Program-made: the position numbers and the translations under genes | In this document: positions 7,380 through 16,791 of the stretch, in pieces | Position numbering within the stretch: the stretch's first letter is position 1 | Layout of the letters: each line of letters starts with the position of its first letter | Source: Nocardioides campestrisoli | GTDB lineage: Bacteria > Actinomycetota > Actinomycetes > Propionibacteriales > Nocardioidaceae | NCBI RefSeq assembly: GCF_013624435.2 | Contig: NZ_CP061768.1 | Location: 2,014,001 to 2,078,000 of the forward strand | DNA length: 64,000 nt | Direction: 5' to 3' | Notes under the pieces: generated by a model | Told to the model about the DNA's origin: nothing | Databases searched by the model: none | Seen by the model: only the letters and a program-made list of their open reading frames with translations

Positions 7380-8126
7380 GTGGTCTCGCAAGCCTCCTCC
7401 GCGCCCTCCGGGGCGCCGAGGGCGAGGATGAACATCGGGCAGGTGCTCGATCTCCTCCGCCCGGACTTCCCGGGGATCACCATCCCCAAGATCCGGTTCC
7501 TCGAGGACAAAGGGCTGATCAAGCCCGAGCGGACGCCCGCCGGCTATCGCAAGTTCTCTCCCGACGACGTCGACCGGCTGCGCTACGTCCTGCGCATGCA
7601 GCGGGACCACTACCTGCCGCTCAAGGTCATCGGGGAGCACCTCGACGCCATCGACCGCGGACTGGAGCCGCCGCCCATCGAGGCGGTCGTGCCGACGGTG
7701 CCGCAGGTGGCGCTGGCCAGCGACGGGCTGCCTTCGCCTGAGTCGTTCGCGCGCCGGTCCGACGTACGGCTCTCACGCCGCGAGCTGCTGAAGATCGCCG
7801 AGGTCAGCGAGGAGCTCCTCGCCCAGCTGGAGCAGTTCGGCCTGATCACCCCGCGGCCGGGCACGGGTCACTACGACACCGACGCCCTGGTCATCGCCAA
7901 GACGGCGCGCGAGCTCGCCGACTTCGGCTTCGAGCCCCGGCACCTGCGCGCGTTCAAGACCGCCGCCGACCGCGAGGTCGGGCTGGTCGAGCAGGTGGTG
8001 GCGCCGCTCAAGCGCGGCCGCGACGCCTCGGCCAGGGCGCGGGCGGACGAGGCCGTGAGCGAGATCGCCGCCCTGTCGGTCCGGCTGCACGCGACGCTGG
8101 TCAAGAACGGCCTGCAGGGCAGCTGA
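7380..8126 (+). CDS. ftsR: MerR-family regulator, FtsR/Rv1828 type
   Basis: A 248-residue regulator with an N-terminal MerR winged helix (MNIGQVLDLLRPDFPGITIPKIRFL with the wing YRKFSPDDVDRLRYVL). A second HTH-like C-terminal region (RLSRRELLKIAEVSEELLAQLEQFGLI) is characteristic of Rv1828/FtsR. In Corynebacterium glutamicum FtsR activates ftsZ. Start choice: GTG 7380 gives 248 residues; ATG 7428, with GAGGGCGAGG upstream, is a real alternative. It follows garA by 11 bp and is probably co-transcribed. The inverted repeat at 6767-6799 may be its autoregulatory site. Confidence 0.88.
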   Translation: MVSQASSAPSGAPRARMNIGQVLDLLRPDFPGITIPKIRFLEDKGLIKPERTPAGYRKFSPDDVDRLRYVLRMQRDHYLPLKVIGEHLDAIDRGLEPPPIEAVVPTVPQVALASDGLPSPESFARRSDVRLSRRELLKIAEVSEELLAQLEQFGLITPRPGTGHYDTDALVIAKTARELADFGFEPRHLRAFKTAADREVGLVEQVVAPLKRGRDASARARADEAVSEIAALSVRLHATLVKNGLQGS

Positions 8127-8170
8127 CCGACCTCGGGTGCGCGTCCCGCACCCGCTGACCCCGAGCAGAG

Positions 8171-8176
8171 TAGGCT
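8171..8176 (+). promoter_or_regulatory. -10 TAGGCT, leaderless promoter of the nuclease gene
   Basis: TAGGCT ends exactly 6 nt before GTG 8183 and no ribosome-binding site is present, so the mRNA probably starts on the start codon. Confidence 0.6.
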
Positions 8177-8182
8177 GACGAC

Positions 8183-8647
8183 GTGCGCGAGGTAGACGTC
8201 ATCGGAGTCCGGGTGGAGATGCCCTCCAACCAGCCCATCGTGCTGTTGCGCGAGGTCGCAGGGGACCGTTACCTGCCGATCTGGATCGGTGCGGTGGAGG
8301 CGACTGCGATCGCTTTCGCCCAGCAGGGGGTGGTGCCCCCACGGCCGTTGACCCACGACCTGATGAAGGACGTGCTCGACGCCACCGGAGCGCCGCTGAG
8401 CGAGGTGCAGATCACCGAGGTCCGCGACGGTGTCTTCTACGCGCTGCTCGTCTTCGGCTCCGGCGCCCAGGTCAGCGCCCGCCCCTCGGACTCGATCGCG
8501 CTGGCGCTGCGCACGGGCACGAGGATCGTGGTGGACGAGGACGTGCTGGACGAGGCCGGACTGGCCGTCCCTGCGGAGCAGGAGGACGAGGTCGAGCGGT
8601 TCCGGGAGTTCCTGGACCAGGTCACCCCGGAGGACTTCGAGGCGTGA
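8183..8647 (+). CDS. Bifunctional nuclease family protein (DUF151)
   Basis: A 154-residue DUF151 protein, counterpart of Rv1829. Conserved text: VDVIGVRVEMPSNQPIVLLRE, YLPIWIGAVEATAIAFAQQG, RPLTHDLMKDVL, and RPSDSIALALRTGT near the C-terminus. Plant and archaeal relatives have been described as having DNase and RNase activity; the bacterial role is unknown. The first nine residues flow directly from the leaderless GTG. The gene sits between two MerR regulators in a conserved order. Confidence 0.88.
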   Translation: MREVDVIGVRVEMPSNQPIVLLREVAGDRYLPIWIGAVEATAIAFAQQGVVPPRPLTHDLMKDVLDATGAPLSEVQITEVRDGVFYALLVFGSGAQVSARPSDSIALALRTGTRIVVDEDVLDEAGLAVPAEQEDEVERFREFLDQVTPEDFEA

Positions 8648-8673
8648 CGCACGCCTCGACCATCAGCCTCCGG

Positions 8674-8681
8674 TGAAGGTT
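8674..8681 (+). promoter_or_regulatory. Third copy of the TGAAGGTT half-site
   Basis: The 8-mer matches the right arm of the inverted repeat before garA. A single half-site, no facing arm; weak on its own. Confidence 0.3.
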
Positions 8682-8747
8682 GAGGGTTGCACCTCCCCGC
8701 GTGGCGCGTTGACCCCCTCCCTGGCGAGGCTTACGGTGAACTGTCTC

Positions 8748-8810
8748 CGTTGTAACTCCAACGTTGTGGTTGCCCAGCAATCCGCCTCGTCCTTCCCCCT
8801 AGGGAGTTAC
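8748..8810. promoter_or_regulatory. Candidate MerR operators before the second MerR gene
   Basis: CGTTG-TAACTC-CAACG forms a short inverted repeat at 8748-8763. Its GTAACTC (8752-8758) recurs inverted as GAGTTAC at 8804-8810, 33 bp before the GTG of the MerR gene. This would suit autoregulation of that gene. Confidence 0.4.
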
Positions 8811-8842
8811 GCTGACGCGGAGTAGACGACGGAGGGTCCCCA

Positions 8843-9445
8843 GTGGGCGTTGACGAGAATCACCAGGAGCGGGTCGCCCGACTCGAGGCGGAACGCGCCG
8901 CCGAAGCGGCCGACGAGCAGGGTCTGCTGTTCACCGACGACGTGTCCCCGCTGCCCAGCGACGCCGGCTACCGCGGTCCCACGGCGTGCAACGCCGCCGG
9001 GATCACCTATCGGCAGCTGGACTACTGGGCGCGTACCGGCCTGGTCGAGCCGACCGTCCGCGGCGCCTCGGGCTCCGGGTCGCAGCGGCTCTACTCGTTC
9101 CGCGACATCCTGCTGCTCAAGGTGGTCAAGCGACTCCTGGACGCGGGCATCTCGCTGCAGCAGATCCGCACCGCCGTGCACCACCTGCGCGAGCGCGGGA
9201 CCGACGACCTGACCAGGGTCACGCTGATGAGCGACGGTGCCTCCGTCTACGAGTGCACCAGCAACGACGAGGTGATCGACCTGCTCCAGGGCGGTCAGGG
9301 CGTCTTCGGCATCGCCATCGGGGGAGTGTGGCGCGAGATCGAGGGCACCCTCTCCGAGCTTCCCAGCGAGAAGCTGACGACGGAGCAGGGGCCCGTGGCC
9401 GGCGACGAGCTGGCGGCACGCCGCGCCGCTCGCAAGATCGGCTGA
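8843..9445 (+). CDS. MerR-family regulator, Rv1830 (ResR/McdR) type
   Basis: A 200-residue regulator. An N-terminal extension is followed by a MerR winged helix (about residues 47-115): GPTACNAAGITYRQLDYWAR, then RLYSFRDILLLKVVKRLLDAGISLQQIRTAVHHL. The C-terminal part contains VYECTSNDEVIDLLQGGQGVFGIAIG, typical of this actinobacterial family. In mycobacteria the counterpart affects growth and division after drug exposure. GGAGGG precedes the GTG start at the right distance. Candidate operators lie upstream. Confidence 0.88.
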   Translation: MGVDENHQERVARLEAERAAEAADEQGLLFTDDVSPLPSDAGYRGPTACNAAGITYRQLDYWARTGLVEPTVRGASGSGSQRLYSFRDILLLKVVKRLLDAGISLQQIRTAVHHLRERGTDDLTRVTLMSDGASVYECTSNDEVIDLLQGGQGVFGIAIGGVWREIEGTLSELPSEKLTTEQGPVAGDELAARRAARKIG

Positions 9446-9495
9446 GCGCGCCTCGTCCGTCGCGACGGTGGTAGATTCGACCGCGCTGACGATCC

Positions 9496-9580
9496 CGCGC
9501 GGGAGAGTCCTGGTGGCACCTCCACCAGCGCCGAAGGGGCAATTCCTCCCCGGAACCTCTCAGGCACCAAGGACCGCGCG
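9496..9580 (+). promoter_or_regulatory. Glycine riboswitch (single aptamer) before gcvP
   Basis: The conserved glycine-aptamer core is readable: GGGAGAG at 9501, CGCCGAAGGGGCAA at 9529-9542 and CTCTCAGGCACCAAGGAC at 9557-9574. P1 is a perfect 7-bp helix between 9496-9502 and 9574-9580. Only one aptamer is present; sequence from 9581 to about 9600 could form the 3' ghost-aptamer helix of a type-1 singlet. It lies 85 nt before the gcvP ATG and presumably turns expression on when glycine is abundant. Confidence 0.92.
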
Positions 9581-9665
9581 GTGCAGGCGGCTCTGAAGCG
9601 TGCGGGGCACCGTGGGTGACAGAGGGGGAGGACGACCTGTGATCGTCCGACCCCCGGAGCGTGCC

Positions 9666-12533
9666 ATGTCTGACCTGCCCCGTCCCCTCGACCTTGCCTC
9701 CGCGGCCTTCGTCGACCGTCACATCGGTCCGCGGGCCGACGAGGTCCAGACCATGCTGGCGGCCGTCGGGCACGACTCGCTGGACTCGCTGATGGACGCC
9801 GCCATCCCACCGGCCATCCGGGCCGAGCGGCCGTTGAACCTGCCCGCTCCGGTCAGCGAGGCACGGGCGGGTGCGGAGCTGCGCGAGCTGGCGGCCGCGA
9901 ACCAGGTCGCCGAGGCGATGATCGGGCTGGGCTACCACGGCACCATCACCCCGGCGGTGATCCGGCGCAACGTCCTCGAGGACCCGGCCTGGTACACCGC
10001 CTACACGCCGTACCAGCCGGAGATCTCCCAGGGCCGGCTCGAGGCGCTGCTCAACTTCCAGACGGTCGTCGGTGACCTGACCGGTCTACCGACGGCCAAC
10101 GCCTCGCTGCTGGACGAGGGCACCGCGGCGGCCGAGGCGATGACGCTGGTACAGCGGGCGAACCGGAAGGCGACCGGACCGTTCGTGGTCGACCAGGACG
10201 CACTGCCCCAGACCATCGCGGTGGTGCGCACACGCGCCGAGGCGATGGGCATCGAGGTCGTGGTGGCCGACCTGGACGAGGGACTGCCGGAGGGCCCGGT
10301 GAGCGGACTGCTCGTCCAGTACCCGGCGGCCTCGGGCAGGATCCACGACCCCCGGCCGCTGATCGAGGCCGCGCACGCGCAGGGCGGGCTCGCCGTGGTC
10401 GCCGCCGACCTGCTGGCGCTCACCCTGCTCGAGTCGCCGGGCGCGATGGGGGCCGACGTGGTGGTCGGCTCATCCCAGCGGTTCGGCGTCCCGCTCTTCT
10501 ACGGCGGACCGCACGCCGGCTTCATGTCCGTGGGCCAGGGGCTCGAGCGGCACCTGCCCGGTCGACTGGTCGGGGTCTCGGTGGACGCGGAGGGCAGGCC
10601 GGCGTACCGGCTCGCTCTGCAGACCCGGGAGCAGCACATCCGTCGGGACAAGGCGACCTCCAACATCTGCACGGCCCAGGTCCTGCTGGCCGTGGTCGCC
10701 GCCATGTACGCCGTCTACCACGGTCCCGAGGGACTGCGGGCGATCGCGCGTCGCGTGCACGCGCACGCGGCGTCCATCGCGGGCGCCCTGAGCCGGGCGG
10801 GCATCGAGGTGGAGCACGCCGAGTTCTTCGACACCCTCTCGGTCCGGGTGCCGGGCCGGGCCGCCGAGGTCGTCGCGTCGGCGCGGACCCTCGGCCTGCA
10901 CCTGCGGCGGGTCGACGAGGACCGGGTGGGAATCTCCACGTCCGAGACCACCACCGGCGAGACGGTGCGAACGGTGCTGGGGGCGTTCGGCCTGGAGGCC
11001 GCCGGCGACGACACGGCACCCGACGAGAAGCTTCCGGAGAACCTGCGGCGACAGACGCCCTACCTGACCCACGAGGTCTTCTCCACCCACCGCAGCGAGA
11101 CCCAGATGCTGCGCTACCTGCGCCGGCTCTCCGCCCGCGACTACGCGCTGGACCGGGGGATGATCCCGCTCGGCTCGTGCACGATGAAGCTCAACGCGAC
11201 CGCGGAGATGGAGCCGATCAGCCTGCCGGGCTTCGCCGACCTGCACCCCTTCGCGCCCGCGGAGGACGCGGCCGGCTACCACGCGCTGGTCGCCGACCTG
11301 GAGGGCTGGCTGGCCGAGGTGACCGGCTACGACGAGGTGTCGGTCCAGCCCAACGCCGGGTCGCAGGGCGAGCTGGCGGGACTGCTGGCGATCCGCGGAT
11401 TCCACGAGGCCAACCGTGAGGAGGGGGCGCCGACGCGCGACGTGTGCCTGATCCCGTCGTCGGCGCACGGCACGAACGCCGCGTCGGCTGTGATGGCCGG
11501 CATGCGGGTGGTCGTGGTGAAGGCCCGTGAGGACGGGTCGGTGGACCTCGACGACCTGCGTGCCAAATGCGAGCAGCACGCCGAGACCCTCGCCGCCATC
11601 ATGGTCACGTACCCCTCCACCCACGGCGCGTACGAGGACAGCATCAGCGAGCTGTGCGAGGTGGTCCACGCCCACGGAGGGCAGGTCTACGTCGACGGGG
11701 CCAACCTCAACGCGCTCCTGGGCTACGCGCGGCCCGGGGAGTTCGGTGGCGACGTCTCCCACCTCAACCTGCACAAGACGTTCTGCATCCCGCACGGCGG
11801 TGGCGGGCCCGGGGTCGGCCCGGTCGCGGTCCGCTCGCACCTGGCGCCCTTCCTGCCCTCGCACCCTGCCCACCCGGTGCCGGGACGGCGCGAGGGCATC
11901 GGCCCGATCAGCGCCGCGCCGTACGGCTCGGCCGGCATCCTGCCGATCTCCTGGGCGTACGTGCGGATGATGGGCGCCGAGGGACTCACCCGGGCCACCG
12001 CGCACGCGGTCCTTGCCGCCAACTACGTGGCGACCCGGCTGGAGAAGTACTTCCCCGTGCTCTACCGGGGCCACTCCGGGCTGGTCGCCCACGAGTGCAT
12101 CCTCGACCTGCGGCCCCTGACCAAGGAGACCGGGGTGAGCGCCGAGGACGTGGCCAAGCGGCTGGTGGACTACGGGTTCCACGCGCCGACGCTGTCGTTC
12201 CCGGTGGCGGGCACCCTGATGGTCGAGCCGACCGAGTCCGAGGACCTGGGCGAGATCGACCGGTTCGTGGAGGCGATGATCGCCATCCGGCACGAGATCG
12301 ACCGGGTCTCGGCGGGCGAGTGGAGCCCCGAGGAGTCCCCCCTGCGCCGCGCCCCGCACACCGCGGCGTCGCTGGTGGGGGAGTGGGACCGCGGCTACTC
12401 CCGCGACCTCGCGGTCTTCCCGAGCGGACCCGACCCGGACAAGTACTGGCCGCCCGTGGCCCGCATCGACCAGGCGTACGGCGACCGCAACCTGGTCTGC
12501 TCGTGCCCACCCCCGGAGGCCTTCGCCGAATGA
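9666..12533 (+). CDS. gcvP: Glycine dehydrogenase (decarboxylating), P protein
   Basis: A 955-residue pyridoxal-phosphate enzyme that decarboxylates glycine and passes the aminomethyl group to lipoyl-GcvH. The single chain contains both homologous halves: [17 protein letters not shown] at the N-terminus, and the C-terminal half with [10 protein letters not shown]. The PLP lysine is Lys704 in [18 protein letters not shown]. The ATG at 9666 matches the usual start (a few residues before the FxxRHIG motif). A glycine riboswitch precedes it. The stop overlaps the next start (ATGA), so the serine hydrolase downstream is coupled. Confidence 0.97.
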   Translation: MSDLPRPLDLASAAFVDRHIGPRADEVQTMLAAVGHDSLDSLMDAAIPPAIRAERPLNLPAPVSEARAGAELRELAAANQVAEAMIGLGYHGTITPAVIRRNVLEDPAWYTAYTPYQPEISQGRLEALLNFQTVVGDLTGLPTANASLLDEGTAAAEAMTLVQRANRKATGPFVVDQDALPQTIAVVRTRAEAMGIEVVVADLDEGLPEGPVSGLLVQYPAASGRIHDPRPLIEAAHAQGGLAVVAADLLALTLLESPGAMGADVVVGSSQRFGVPLFYGGPHAGFMSVGQGLERHLPGRLVGVSVDAEGRPAYRLALQTREQHIRRDKATSNICTAQVLLAVVAAMYAVYHGPEGLRAIARRVHAHAASIAGALSRAGIEVEHAEFFDTLSVRVPGRAAEVVASARTLGLHLRRVDEDRVGISTSETTTGETVRTVLGAFGLEAAGDDTAPDEKLPENLRRQTPYLTHEVFSTHRSETQMLRYLRRLSARDYALDRGMIPLGSCTMKLNATAEMEPISLPGFADLHPFAPAEDAAGYHALVADLEGWLAEVTGYDEVSVQPNAGSQGELAGLLAIRGFHEANREEGAPTRDVCLIPSSAHGTNAASAVMAGMRVVVVKAREDGSVDLDDLRAKCEQHAETLAAIMVTYPSTHGAYEDSISELCEVVHAHGGQVYVDGANLNALLGYARPGEFGGDVSHLNLHKTFCIPHGGGGPGVGPVAVRSHLAPFLPSHPAHPVPGRREGIGPISAAPYGSAGILPISWAYVRMMGAEGLTRATAHAVLAANYVATRLEKYFPVLYRGHSGLVAHECILDLRPLTKETGVSAEDVAKRLVDYGFHAPTLSFPVAGTLMVEPTESEDLGEIDRFVEAMIAIRHEIDRVSAGEWSPEESPLRRAPHTAASLVGEWDRGYSRDLAVFPSGPDPDKYWPPVARIDQAYGDRNLVCSCPPPEAFAE

Positions 12534-13807
12534 TCGAACGTCGTCAGTCCTGCCTCGACCTCGCCCAGTCCGAGGGCCGGCTCTCCTCGGTGCTGGGGGC
12601 CGTCTTCGACCGGTACGGCGTGGTCTGGGCGGGTGCCTCCGGGGAGGGGGCGGGACTGGACGGCCAGTATCGGATCGGGTCGATCACCAAGACCATGACC
12701 GCGGTCCTGGTGATGCAGGCGCGTGACGCCGGACTGGTCGACCTGGACGAGCCGGTCTCCCGGCACCTGGGACCCGTGGGGTACGGCGAGGCCACGCCCC
12801 GCCAGCTGCTCAGCCACACCGCGGGGCTCCAGAACGAGCCCTGCGGACCGTGGTGGGAGCGCAACCGCGGCGGAGACTTCGCCGCGCTCGCCGCCGCCAA
12901 CGACGGCTCGGGCCGGGTGGCGCGGCCCGGGGAGATGTTCCACTACTCCAACCTGGGCTACGCACTGCTGGGCGAGGTGCTGGTGCGGGTCACCGGCACC
13001 TCCTGGCGACAGCTGGTGGTGGAGCGCCTGCTGATCCCGCTGGGCATGACCCAGACCTCGTACCTCCCCCGGCCGTCGGCCCAACCGGGATGGAGCGTCG
13101 ACCACTTCACCGGGGAGCGTCGGCTGGAGCCGCTGGCCAACACCGGCGCGATGGCGCCCGCCGGGCAGCTCTGGTCGACCATCGCCGACCTGGTGCTGTG
13201 GGGGCAGTTCCTCTCCGGCGCCCGGCCGGACATGCTCGATCCCTCCTCGCTGGCGGAGATGACCACTCCGGTGACCGAGGACTTCGGGCTCGGGATCCGG
13301 CTGCTCCCCGGTACCGGTGGTCTGCTGGTGGGGCACTCCGGCTCGATGCCGGGGTACCTCGCCGCGCTGTTCGTGGACCCCGGCTCCGGGATCGGCGGGA
13401 CCGTGCTGGCGAACGCCACGACCGGCGTCGACCAGACGCAGCTGGTGCTCGACCTGATCGACGGGGACTTCGTCGACGAGCTGCCCGTGCCGTGGGTTCC
13501 GACCGCTGAGCTGCCGCCGGAGGTGGCGGGCATCCCGGGGCTCTGGTTCTGGGGCAACAGCGCCACCGAGGTGCGGTGGCACAACCAGGTGCTGGAGGTC
13601 AGGCCGATGACCCCGCCCGGGGCGCCCTCGCGCTTCGCCCTGGTCGACGGGGTGCTCGTCGGCACCGAGGGATACCACCGCGGCGAGACCCTGCACGTGT
13701 CCCGGGACGCGACTGGTGCGGTGACGTGCCTGGAGGCGTCCACGTTCGTGTACACCCGGGTCCCGTACGGGACCGAGACCGCGGCGGGCCGTACGCCTCG
13801 CCTCTGA
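12530..13807 (+). CDS. Serine beta-lactamase-like / D-Ala-D-Ala carboxypeptidase-like hydrolase
   Basis: A 425-residue class C beta-lactamase-like protein (peptidase S12). The catalytic set is visible: SITK with Ser51 and Lys54, the YSN triad element ([14 protein letters not shown]), and HSG in [11 protein letters not shown]-terminal extension of about 90 residues resembles the lipocalin-like tails of these esterases. No signal peptide is present, so it is probably cytoplasmic. It overlaps gcvP by ATGA and ends 3 bp before the convergent TldE gene. The substrate is unknown; peptide, ester and lactam hydrolysis are all possible. Confidence 0.82.
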   Translation: MIERRQSCLDLAQSEGRLSSVLGAVFDRYGVVWAGASGEGAGLDGQYRIGSITKTMTAVLVMQARDAGLVDLDEPVSRHLGPVGYGEATPRQLLSHTAGLQNEPCGPWWERNRGGDFAALAAANDGSGRVARPGEMFHYSNLGYALLGEVLVRVTGTSWRQLVVERLLIPLGMTQTSYLPRPSAQPGWSVDHFTGERRLEPLANTGAMAPAGQLWSTIADLVLWGQFLSGARPDMLDPSSLAEMTTPVTEDFGLGIRLLPGTGGLLVGHSGSMPGYLAALFVDPGSGIGGTVLANATTGVDQTQLVLDLIDGDFVDELPVPWVPTAELPPEVAGIPGLWFWGNSATEVRWHNQVLEVRPMTPPGAPSRFALVDGVLVGTEGYHRGETLHVSRDATGAVTCLEASTFVYTRVPYGTETAAGRTPRL

Positions 13808-13810
13808 CGG

Positions 13811-15208
13811 TCAGAGGGCCTGGGAGACGCTCGACATGTTGAAGTCCGGGATGCGCAGGGCCGGCATCGCCGTCCGGCTGAAGTAGTCCTCACCCCACTC
13901 CCGGCTGAACGCCGGCACGGTGTCGCCGGCGTCGGTGACCCGTCGGAGCAGGTCCAGCGGGCTCTCGTTGAAGCGGAAGTTGTTGACCGCCCCGGTGATC
14001 TCGCCCCCCTCCACCAGGTAGACGCCGTCCCGGGTGAGCCCGGTGAGCAGAAGCGTCTGCGGATCGACCTCGCGGATGTACCACAGACAGGTCAGCAGGA
14101 GTCCTCGCTCGACGTGGGCGACCAGGTCGGCCGAGTCGCCGCGGGTGCCTCCCTCGACCTCGAGCACCAGGTTGTCGATGGCAGGGGTGACCGGCTGTCC
14201 GGTCAGGCCGGCGGAGTGCCGGGTCTGCAGCAGAGCGGTGAGGCGACCGTCGTCCAGCCAGGCGGTCCGGCCCAGGGGCAGTCCGTTGTCGAAGACCGAG
14301 GAGGTGTTGCCCGAGGCGCCGGCCACCACGAAGGGGGTGCACTCCAGCCCGGGGTAGGCGGGGTCGGAGAAGAGGGTGGTCCCGGGCGCGACCATCTGCT
14401 CCCCGAGCCTGGTGCCGCCCGCCCTGCCGCTGAAGACGGACTGACCGTCGTGGGCGACCCGCGCTCCGGCGCTCCAGTAGGTGTCGATCATCAGGTCGGC
14501 CACCGCGGTCGGCGGCAGCACGGTGTCGTACCGCCCCGCGGGAAGGTCGACCCGGCGCTGCGCCCAGCCCAGCCGGGTGGCGAGCTCGGCATCGAGGGCG
14601 AGCGGATCGATCCCGGCGAAGTCGCGGGTGGCGCCGCCGACCCAGGCGCTCCGGGCGAGGTCGTCGGTCTTGCCGGTGACCCCGTAGTGCCCGGTGGGCT
14701 GTACGTGGCGCAGTCGCAGACCGGTGGTGCTGCCCAGGTAGGTGGTGGTCATCTCGTGGAAGACGAAGCCGTAGAGCAACCGCTGCTGCGCGCCGGCGCG
14801 CAGGAACGCCTCGCCGAGAGCCGGGGCGAAGGAGCCGAAGACGGCGATGTCCGTGCCGACCGGTGGCTCGGCCCAGTCGGGCGAGGCCTCGTCGGCCGCC
14901 AGCGGCGCAGCATCCTCCGCCGGCTCCGAGGCGCGGGCCGCCGCGTCGGCCTGGGCGACCAGGGCCTCGACCTGTGCCCGCGTGGTCGCCGAGGAGGACG
15001 CGGAACGGGTCGCCGTCCCGCCGGCCGAGCGCACGAACGAGATCACCGTGACCTGGACGCCGTGCATCACGCCGTTGGTGGTCAGCGTGTTGGTCGCCCA
15101 GCGCAGGTTCGCGCTGGTGCGGTCCTCCAGGATCACCAGGCAGTCGTCCGCCGTGGAGGAGGAGAGGGCGAGCTCCACGAGCTCCTGGGGGGAGGGATTG
15201 TCGATCAC
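13811..15208 (-). CDS. TldE/PmbA-type metalloprotease subunit
   Basis: A 465-residue U62-family protein and the non-catalytic partner of TldD; it lacks the HExxxH motif. Family text includes TTTYLGSTTGLRLRHVQPTG, GNTSSVFDNGLPLGRTAWLDDG, LYLVEGGEITGAV-like VYLVEGGEITGAVNNFRFNES, and a C-terminal PALRIPDFNMSSVSQ. TldD/TldE heterodimers cleave flexible peptides, including RiPP leader peptides and antitoxins in enterobacteria. GTG 15208 overlaps the TldD stop (GTGA), so the two subunits are translationally coupled. No RiPP precursor was recognised nearby. Confidence 0.9.
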   Translation of the reverse strand: MIDNPSPQELVELALSSSTADDCLVILEDRTSANLRWATNTLTTNGVMHGVQVTVISFVRSAGGTATRSASSSATTRAQVEALVAQADAAARASEPAEDAAPLAADEASPDWAEPPVGTDIAVFGSFAPALGEAFLRAGAQQRLLYGFVFHEMTTTYLGSTTGLRLRHVQPTGHYGVTGKTDDLARSAWVGGATRDFAGIDPLALDAELATRLGWAQRRVDLPAGRYDTVLPPTAVADLMIDTYWSAGARVAHDGQSVFSGRAGGTRLGEQMVAPGTTLFSDPAYPGLECTPFVVAGASGNTSSVFDNGLPLGRTAWLDDGRLTALLQTRHSAGLTGQPVTPAIDNLVLEVEGGTRGDSADLVAHVERGLLLTCLWYIREVDPQTLLLTGLTRDGVYLVEGGEITGAVNNFRFNESPLDLLRRVTDAGDTVPAFSREWGEDYFSRTAMPALRIPDFNMSSVSQAL

Positions 15209-16725
15209 GCGCCTGCCTCGTCGTCGGTGTTGAGGATGCGGACGTCCCGGAACAGTGCGCTGGGACAGCCGTGACTGACGGCCGCTACCTGCCCCGGCTG
15301 GGCCTTCCCGCAGTTGAAGGCACCGCCGAGCACCCAGGTCTGCGGACCGCCCACCGCTTCCATGGACCCCCAGAACTCGGTGGTGGTCGCCTGGTAGGCG
15401 ACGTCGCGCACCTGGCCACCCAAGCGCCCGTTCTCGATGGTGAAGAACCGCTGACCGGTGAACTGGAAGTTGAACCGCTGCATGTCGATCGACCAGCTCT
15501 TGTCGCCGACCACGTAGAGCCCGCGCTCCACCTGGGAGATCAGCTCCTCGGTGCTGGGACCGTCCTGTGCCGGTTGGAGCGACACGTTGGCCATCCGCTG
15601 GACGGGGACGTGTCCGGGGGAGTCGGCGTACGCGCAGCCGTTGGACCTTCCGCCGTTGAGCTCGGGCCGGGCCGCGGCCATCGCCCGGTCGAGCTGGTAG
15701 CCCACGAGGATCCCGTCCCGCACGATGTCCCAGGCCTGGGTCGCCACGCCCTCGTCGTCGTAGCCGGTCGTGGCCAGGCCGTGCTCGACGGTCCGGTCGC
15801 CGGTGACGTGCATGGCGGGGGAGCCGTAGACGAGGGAGCCCAGCTGGTCGTAGGTGGCGAACGAGGTGCCGGCGTAGCTCGCCTCGTAGCCCAGCGCCCG
15901 GTCCAGCTCGGTGGCGTGGCCCACCGACTCGTGGATGGTCAGCCACAGGTTGGACGGGTCGATGACCAGGTCGTACGTCCCGGCCTGCACGCTGGGGGCC
16001 CGCAGCTTCTCGGCGAGCAGGTCCGGCACTTCGGCGAGCTCGGCGTCCCAGTCCCACCCGGTGCCCGTCACGTACTCCCAGCCCCGGCCCACGGGCGGCG
16101 CCAGGGAGGCCATCGAGTCGAAGGTGCCGGCGCGCTCGTCGGAGCCCATCGCCTCGAAGCCCGGCTGGACCCGGATCCGCTGCTGGGTGGTCCGGGTGCC
16201 GGCGAGGTCCGCGTAGTACTTGTTCTCCTGGACCTGCTGCAGGCTCGCGGCCGCGTGGTCGACGACCGGGTGCCGGGTCAGCCGTGCGGTCCAGTCGATC
16301 AGCATCGCCGCCTTCTCGCCGGTCGGCACGGCGAACGGGTTCACGTCGTAGGCGGAGACCCAGGTGGCATCGGCGTGCACCGGCTCCGGCGCCAGCACGA
16401 CCGGTTCGGTGGTCATGCTGGCGGCCAGCTCGGCGACGGCGAGGGCCTGGTCGGCCACCCGTCGTACCTCCTCGGCGCTGAGCGCCACGCCGCTCGCGAA
16501 CCCCCAGGCACCTCGGTGGAGCACTCGGACCGCGAAGCCGAGGTCCGCCACGTCGCTGACTCCCTGGAGGGCGGAGTCGCGCACCGCCAGGTGCTGGTAG
16601 AGGTTGCGCTCCAGCCTGAAGTCGGCGTGCGATGCACCCCGCTCGGCGGCACGCTCCAGGGCGACACGTGCCAGCTCGTCGAGCGGGAGGCTGAGGAAGG
16701 AGGGATCGACTTCCCGATGGTCCAT
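15205..16725 (-). CDS. tldD: TldD-type zinc metalloprotease subunit
   Basis: A 506-residue catalytic subunit. The zinc motif HExxxH is HESVGH (His265, Glu266, His270), followed by ATELDRALGYE. The C-terminal third carries the YDDEG and NVSLQP-type segments (TGYDDEGVATQAWDIVRDGI, NGRSNGCAYADSPGHVP) and ends with CGKAQPGQVAAVSHGCPSALFRDVRIL. The ATG at 16725 is preceded by a TAGGTT -10 hexamer 7 nt away, without a ribosome-binding site. It forms an operon with the coupled TldE gene. Confidence 0.93.
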   Translation of the reverse strand: MDHREVDPSFLSLPLDELARVALERAAERGASHADFRLERNLYQHLAVRDSALQGVSDVADLGFAVRVLHRGAWGFASGVALSAEEVRRVADQALAVAELAASMTTEPVVLAPEPVHADATWVSAYDVNPFAVPTGEKAAMLIDWTARLTRHPVVDHAAASLQQVQENKYYADLAGTRTTQQRIRVQPGFEAMGSDERAGTFDSMASLAPPVGRGWEYVTGTGWDWDAELAEVPDLLAEKLRAPSVQAGTYDLVIDPSNLWLTIHESVGHATELDRALGYEASYAGTSFATYDQLGSLVYGSPAMHVTGDRTVEHGLATTGYDDEGVATQAWDIVRDGILVGYQLDRAMAAARPELNGGRSNGCAYADSPGHVPVQRMANVSLQPAQDGPSTEELISQVERGLYVVGDKSWSIDMQRFNFQFTGQRFFTIENGRLGGQVRDVAYQATTTEFWGSMEAVGGPQTWVLGGAFNCGKAQPGQVAAVSHGCPSALFRDVRILNTDDEAGA

Positions 16726-16732
16726 GGGGACG

Positions 16733-16738
16733 AACCTA
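16733..16738 (-). promoter_or_regulatory. -10 TAGGTT, leaderless promoter of tldD-tldE
   Basis: On the minus strand TAGGTT is followed by 7 nt and then the tldD ATG. Confidence 0.6.
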
Positions 16739-16791
16739 CTGGGTCCGGGGTCCGAGCCGCCCGGAGCAGGGCCCGCGCTTCCCGGATCCGC

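Noticed and set aside
9581..9650. A second glycine aptamer
   Set aside because: The GCCGAAGG and CAGGxxxAAGGAC core words do not recur after 9580.
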